From: Sphingomonas yabuuchiae
Lineage (GTDB): Bacteria; Pseudomonadota; Alphaproteobacteria; Sphingomonadales; Sphingomonadaceae
NCBI RefSeq assembly: GCF_014199595.1
Contig: NZ_JACHNX010000001.1
Span: forward strand, 558,001 to 622,000
DNA: 64,000 bases
Reading direction: 5' to 3'
The notes beneath the pieces are model-generated. The model ran no database searches, was not told the origin of the DNA, and saw only the letters and a list, made by a program, of their open reading frames with translations. Below are positions 61,516 through 64,000 of this stretch, in pieces; positions within the stretch are counted from its first letter, which is position 1; each line of letters starts with the position of its first letter. Both the position numbers and the translations under genes were made by a program.

Positions 61516-62052
61516 TCAGTTGGCCTGGAACACGCCGCAGGCGATGCGACCGCCGCTATTGCCGCTGGGATCGGTTTTCAGGTCGTCGGCGGCGGCATGG
61601 ATCACGATCGCCGAGCCGTCCGCATCGAGCAGGCCCGCCATGGTGGCCCCCGGCAGCACGACGCCCAGCGTGCCGCGCCCGTCATTGCCGACGGTCATGT
61701 TGGGCATGTCGCCCTCATGCGGCCCCTGCGGGTTCATGCTGCCATGCTGGCGCTGGCTGGGGTTCCAGTGGCCGCCCGCCGTGGTGAAGTCCGGCGCGTC
61801 GCAGCGGCCGACGGTGTGAACGTGGACGCCGTGCATGCCAGCCGGCACGTTCATCGCGTCCAGGGTGATGCGCAGCCCCCCGGCGACTTCGGTCGCGGTG
61901 GCACGGCCCGCATCCGCGCCGGTGCCGGTCCGCAGGCTCGCGGTCGCGCTGGCGCCGTTCGGCGTGGGGGAGCCCGTCTCCATCTTCGTCTGGTCGCAGG
62001 CCCCCAGGCCTAGCGCGACGGTGCCGATGGTCAACAGCGTGAGATATTTCAT
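61516..62052 (-). CDS. sodC: Cu/Zn superoxide dismutase, lipoprotein form
   Basis: A 178-residue periplasmic enzyme. The signal peptide ends in LGAC, a lipobox (Cys19), so it is membrane-anchored. Copper and zinc ligands are in MHGVHVHTVGRC, TTAGGHWNP and SAIVIHAAADD, and the disulfide cysteines in GRC and GRIACGVF. GNSGGRIACGV is the usual C-terminal signature. It removes superoxide outside the cytoplasm. It shares a strand with the HAD gene and may be co-transcribed with it. Confidence 0.95.
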   Translation of the reverse strand: MKYLTLLTIGTVALGLGACDQTKMETGSPTPNGASATASLRTGTGADAGRATATEVAGGLRITLDAMNVPAGMHGVHVHTVGRCDAPDFTTAGGHWNPSQRQHGSMNPQGPHEGDMPNMTVGNDGRGTLGVVLPGATMAGLLDADGSAIVIHAAADDLKTDPSGNSGGRIACGVFQAN

Positions 62053-62091
62053 GACGCAAGCTCCCTGTTCGATACGCGTAGTTGCGGCGTG

Positions 62092-62643
62092 TTACCCGCC
62101 GGTTTCAAGCGGCCAACGCATTACGGGTTCATAGGATGCGCCGCCATGCCCCAGATGGCTTTGGTAGAGGACCAGATGCCCCAAGGTAAAAGGCTCGCTC
62201 GACAGGCCCGCATGGACCGCGCGCCACCCGTCGATCTCGGGCGCGCGTCCGGCCGAGCCGGGCAGGCGGGCGAGCGTGATGTGCGGCAGATAGGCCCGCG
62301 ATTCGGGCGACAGGCCGGCGCGGAGACAGGCCTGGTCGACCTTGCGATGGAGATGGGCCAGTGCATCGTGCGGCGTGACGCCCGCCCAGAGCGTGTCGAC
62401 CCGCCCCCTGCGATCAAAGGCTCCGACGCCCGAAATCCGAACGGTTGGCGCGGGAGCATGAACCTGGCCCAGTGCGGCGACGATGTCCTCCGCCACGGGG
62501 CGATCGACCTCGCCGATGAAGCGCAGGGTCAGGTGCAACTGGTCGTCGTCCTGCCAGCGCGCCCGGGGAACGCCGTCCATCGCATCGGCAAGCATGTCGC
62601 GGATGGCGGGCGGCGGGCGGAGGGCGACGAACAGGCGGACCAT
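62092..62643 (-). CDS. thpR: RNA 2',3'-cyclic phosphodiesterase ThpR
   Basis: A 183-residue member of the 2H phosphoesterase family, formerly called 2'-5' RNA ligase. The two catalytic H-x-T/S motifs are HLTLRFIG and HITLAR, on two related lobes; MVRLFVALRPPPAIRDML is the typical start. It hydrolyses 2',3'-cyclic phosphate on RNA ends. It is a single gene, divergent from the Bax-inhibitor-family gene. Confidence 0.93.
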   Translation of the reverse strand: MVRLFVALRPPPAIRDMLADAMDGVPRARWQDDDQLHLTLRFIGEVDRPVAEDIVAALGQVHAPAPTVRISGVGAFDRRGRVDTLWAGVTPHDALAHLHRKVDQACLRAGLSPESRAYLPHITLARLPGSAGRAPEIDGWRAVHAGLSSEPFTLGHLVLYQSHLGHGGASYEPVMRWPLETGG

Positions 62644-62766
62644 GACAAAATATGTCTATCGCATTCCGTCGCGCCCACGGGAACCTCCCCCGCTTGAAAA
62701 GCGTCCCCAACAGAGCGATATTTCGCTTAACCGGCATATGGCCGGGCAAAGGAGCAATAGTTCACC

Positions 62767-63513
62767 ATGGCAAACTGGTCTGATCCACGGCCGAGCGCCG
62801 CGCCGTTCGGTACCACAGCCACCACGGGCTCGACCGCCTATGATGCGGGTCTGCGTTCGTACATGCTGTCCGTCTACAACTACATGACGTCGGGCGTGCT
62901 GCTGACGGGTATCGTCGCGCTGCTCTTCGCATGGGGTGGCCGCGACAGCATGGCCGCGCAGGTCTTCCTGAACGGCGGCGCGCTGAAATACGTCATCATG
63001 TTCGCGCCGCTGGGCTTCGTCTTCGCGCTGAGCATGGGCGTGAACCGTATGAAGACCTCGACGATGCAACTGCTCTTCTGGGCGTTCGCGGTCGTCATGG
63101 GCCTGTCGATGTCGACGATCTTCCTGGTCTATAGCGGCGGTTCGATCGCGGGGGCGTTCTTCGCGACCGCAGCGGGCTTCGCGGCGCTGAGCCTCTATGG
63201 CTACACCACCAAGCGTGACCTGTCGGCATTCGGCACCTTCCTGATCATTGGTCTGGTCGGTCTGATCGTCGCCAGCATCATCAACATCTTCCTGCAGTCG
63301 GGGACGATGGGTCTGGTGATCAGCTTCGTCGGCGTGCTGCTGTTCGCAGGCCTGACCGCTTATGACACGCAGCGTACCAAGTCGATGTATTACGAGGTGC
63401 GCGGCACCAGCATGCAGGACCGCGTGGTCATCATGTCGGCGCTCAGCCTGTATCTCGACTTCATCAACATGTTCATGTTCCTTCTGCGTCTGACCGGCTC
63501 CAGCCGCGACTGA
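62767..63513 (+). CDS. Bax inhibitor-1/YccA-family membrane protein
   Basis: A 248-residue protein with seven predicted membrane segments. The start has RSYMLSVYNYMTSGVLLTGIVALLF-type sequence, and the C-terminus has AGLTAYDTQRTKSMYYEV and ALSLYLDFINMFMFLLRL, the BI-1/YccA signature with the conserved aspartate pair. Bacterial members act as pH-sensitive calcium leaks or modulate FtsH. It stands alone and is followed by a strong terminator. Confidence 0.94.
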   Translation: MANWSDPRPSAAPFGTTATTGSTAYDAGLRSYMLSVYNYMTSGVLLTGIVALLFAWGGRDSMAAQVFLNGGALKYVIMFAPLGFVFALSMGVNRMKTSTMQLLFWAFAVVMGLSMSTIFLVYSGGSIAGAFFATAAGFAALSLYGYTTKRDLSAFGTFLIIGLVGLIVASIINIFLQSGTMGLVISFVGVLLFAGLTAYDTQRTKSMYYEVRGTSMQDRVVIMSALSLYLDFINMFMFLLRLTGSSRD

Positions 63514-63538
63514 TCGGATCGACAGAGCCAATCCAACG

Positions 63539-63569
63539 GGCCCGGCGGGATATCCGCCGGGCCTTTTTT
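63539..63569 (+). terminator. Strong rho-independent terminator after the BI-1 gene
   Basis: A perfect 10-bp stem GGCCCGGCGG (63539-63548) and CCGCCGGGCC (63554-63563) with loop GATAT, followed by six Ts. Confidence 0.95.
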
Positions 63570-63589
63570 CATGAGAAGGGGATGCGGCC

Positions 63590-64000
63590 ATGCGCCTGTC
63601 GATCGACGTGACGCTCGACTATGTCCTGAAGCAACCGGCCGATATCCTGCTCCAGATCGAGGCGGCGGCGACCCCCGACCAGCGGCTGGAGCATCAGTCG
63701 CTGACCATCTGGTCCGATCATCCCGTGGCGGCGGTGCGCGGCGAGGACGGGATCGGGCAACGCTGCTGGATACGTGCCGATCATGGCCTGCTCGCGCGCT
63801 ATGAGGCGGTGGTCGTGGTCGAACGCCCGGTCGTTCGGCTGGAGGGGCTGGCGGCGACCCCGGCCAGGGGGCTCTCGGGCGACCTCATCCCCTATCTGCT
63901 GCCCAGCCGTTACTGCGAGTCGGACCGGCTCGAGGGCTTTGTCCGCCAGCGTTTCGTGGGGCTTTCCGGCGGCGCGATGGCGGCGGCGCTGGCCGATTGG
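63590..64000 (+). CDS. Transglutaminase-like protein, N-terminal part (3' end outside window)
   Basis: The frame is open from the ATG at 63590 to the window end, 137 codons. The start reads MRLSIDVTLDYVLKQPADIL then LQIEAAATPDQRLEHQ, and later LIPYLLPSRYCESDRLEGFV and GGAMAAALADW. This matches the N-terminal beta domain and the LPSRYC linker that precede the Cys-His-Asp core in bacterial transglutaminase-like proteins. The catalytic core lies beyond the window. The short interval after the terminator suggests its own promoter or readthrough. Confidence 0.8.
   Translation, partial: MRLSIDVTLDYVLKQPADILLQIEAAATPDQRLEHQSLTIWSDHPVAAVRGEDGIGQRCWIRADHGLLARYEAVVVVERPVVRLEGLAATPARGLSGDLIPYLLPSRYCESDRLEGFVRQRFVGLSGGAMAAALADW

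Overview
The window is a GC-rich chromosomal segment from an alphaproteobacterium of the Sphingomonadaceae, very probably a Sphingomonas close to S. paucimobilis. The best marker is the 420-residue serine palmitoyltransferase, which matches the S. paucimobilis enzyme as I remember it almost residue for residue, including Lys265, His159, Asp231, His234 and Arg378. Several families of short palindromic repeats, seen in many sphingomonad genomes, support this.

Layout. 1-8456: a chemotaxis receptor C-terminus, then lipid genes: phosphatidylserine decarboxylase divergent from a class III aminotransferase, a phosphatidylethanolamine methyltransferase coupled to a DUF962/Mpo1-like membrane protein, two tandem small secreted proteins and an acyl-lipid desaturase. 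8668-18014: lptG/lptF, a CHASE3-type hybrid kinase, then the sphingolipid set (spt, its acyl carrier protein, a CerR-like ketoceramide reductase) coupled to proB, and obgE. 18076-22433: a TadE/TadG pair, an acetyltransferase, rpmA/rplU and hspQ.

22616-35081 looks like an accessory region. It starts at tRNA-Ser(CGA), followed by a broken tyrosine-recombinase gene. It carries a tightly overlapping three-gene operon for inositol-phosphate headgroups (inositol-1-phosphate synthase, sugar/inositol-phosphate nucleotidyltransferase, CDP-alcohol phosphatidyltransferase). It also carries an AI-2E/YihY membrane pair, a blue-light LOV hybrid kinase, a SigK-type sigma factor with an RskA-like anti-sigma factor and a fasciclin protein, and small stress-type genes.

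35278-52871 is one functional block. A Pho-box-like element precedes a secreted lipoprotein and a TonB-dependent receptor; then come a divergent 2OG-Fe(II) hydroxylase and a type II secretion system (gspC to gspN). The pseudopilin genes gspH, gspI and gspJ each have a different palindromic repeat lying in frame inside the prepilin leader region.

52919-64000: tRNA-His, a leucine/glutamate-type dehydrogenase, the SUF iron-sulfur operon (Rrf2 regulator, sufB, an unexpected small exported protein, sufC, sufD, sufS, sufT, sufA), a HAD phosphatase, Cu/Zn superoxide dismutase, an RNA cyclic phosphodiesterase, a Bax-inhibitor-1 family protein and the start of a transglutaminase-like gene cut by the window end. 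Envelope lipid chemistry (phospholipids, sphingolipids, possibly inositol lipids, Lpt export, type II secretion) is the common theme. All calls come from reading the sequence; no database search was run.
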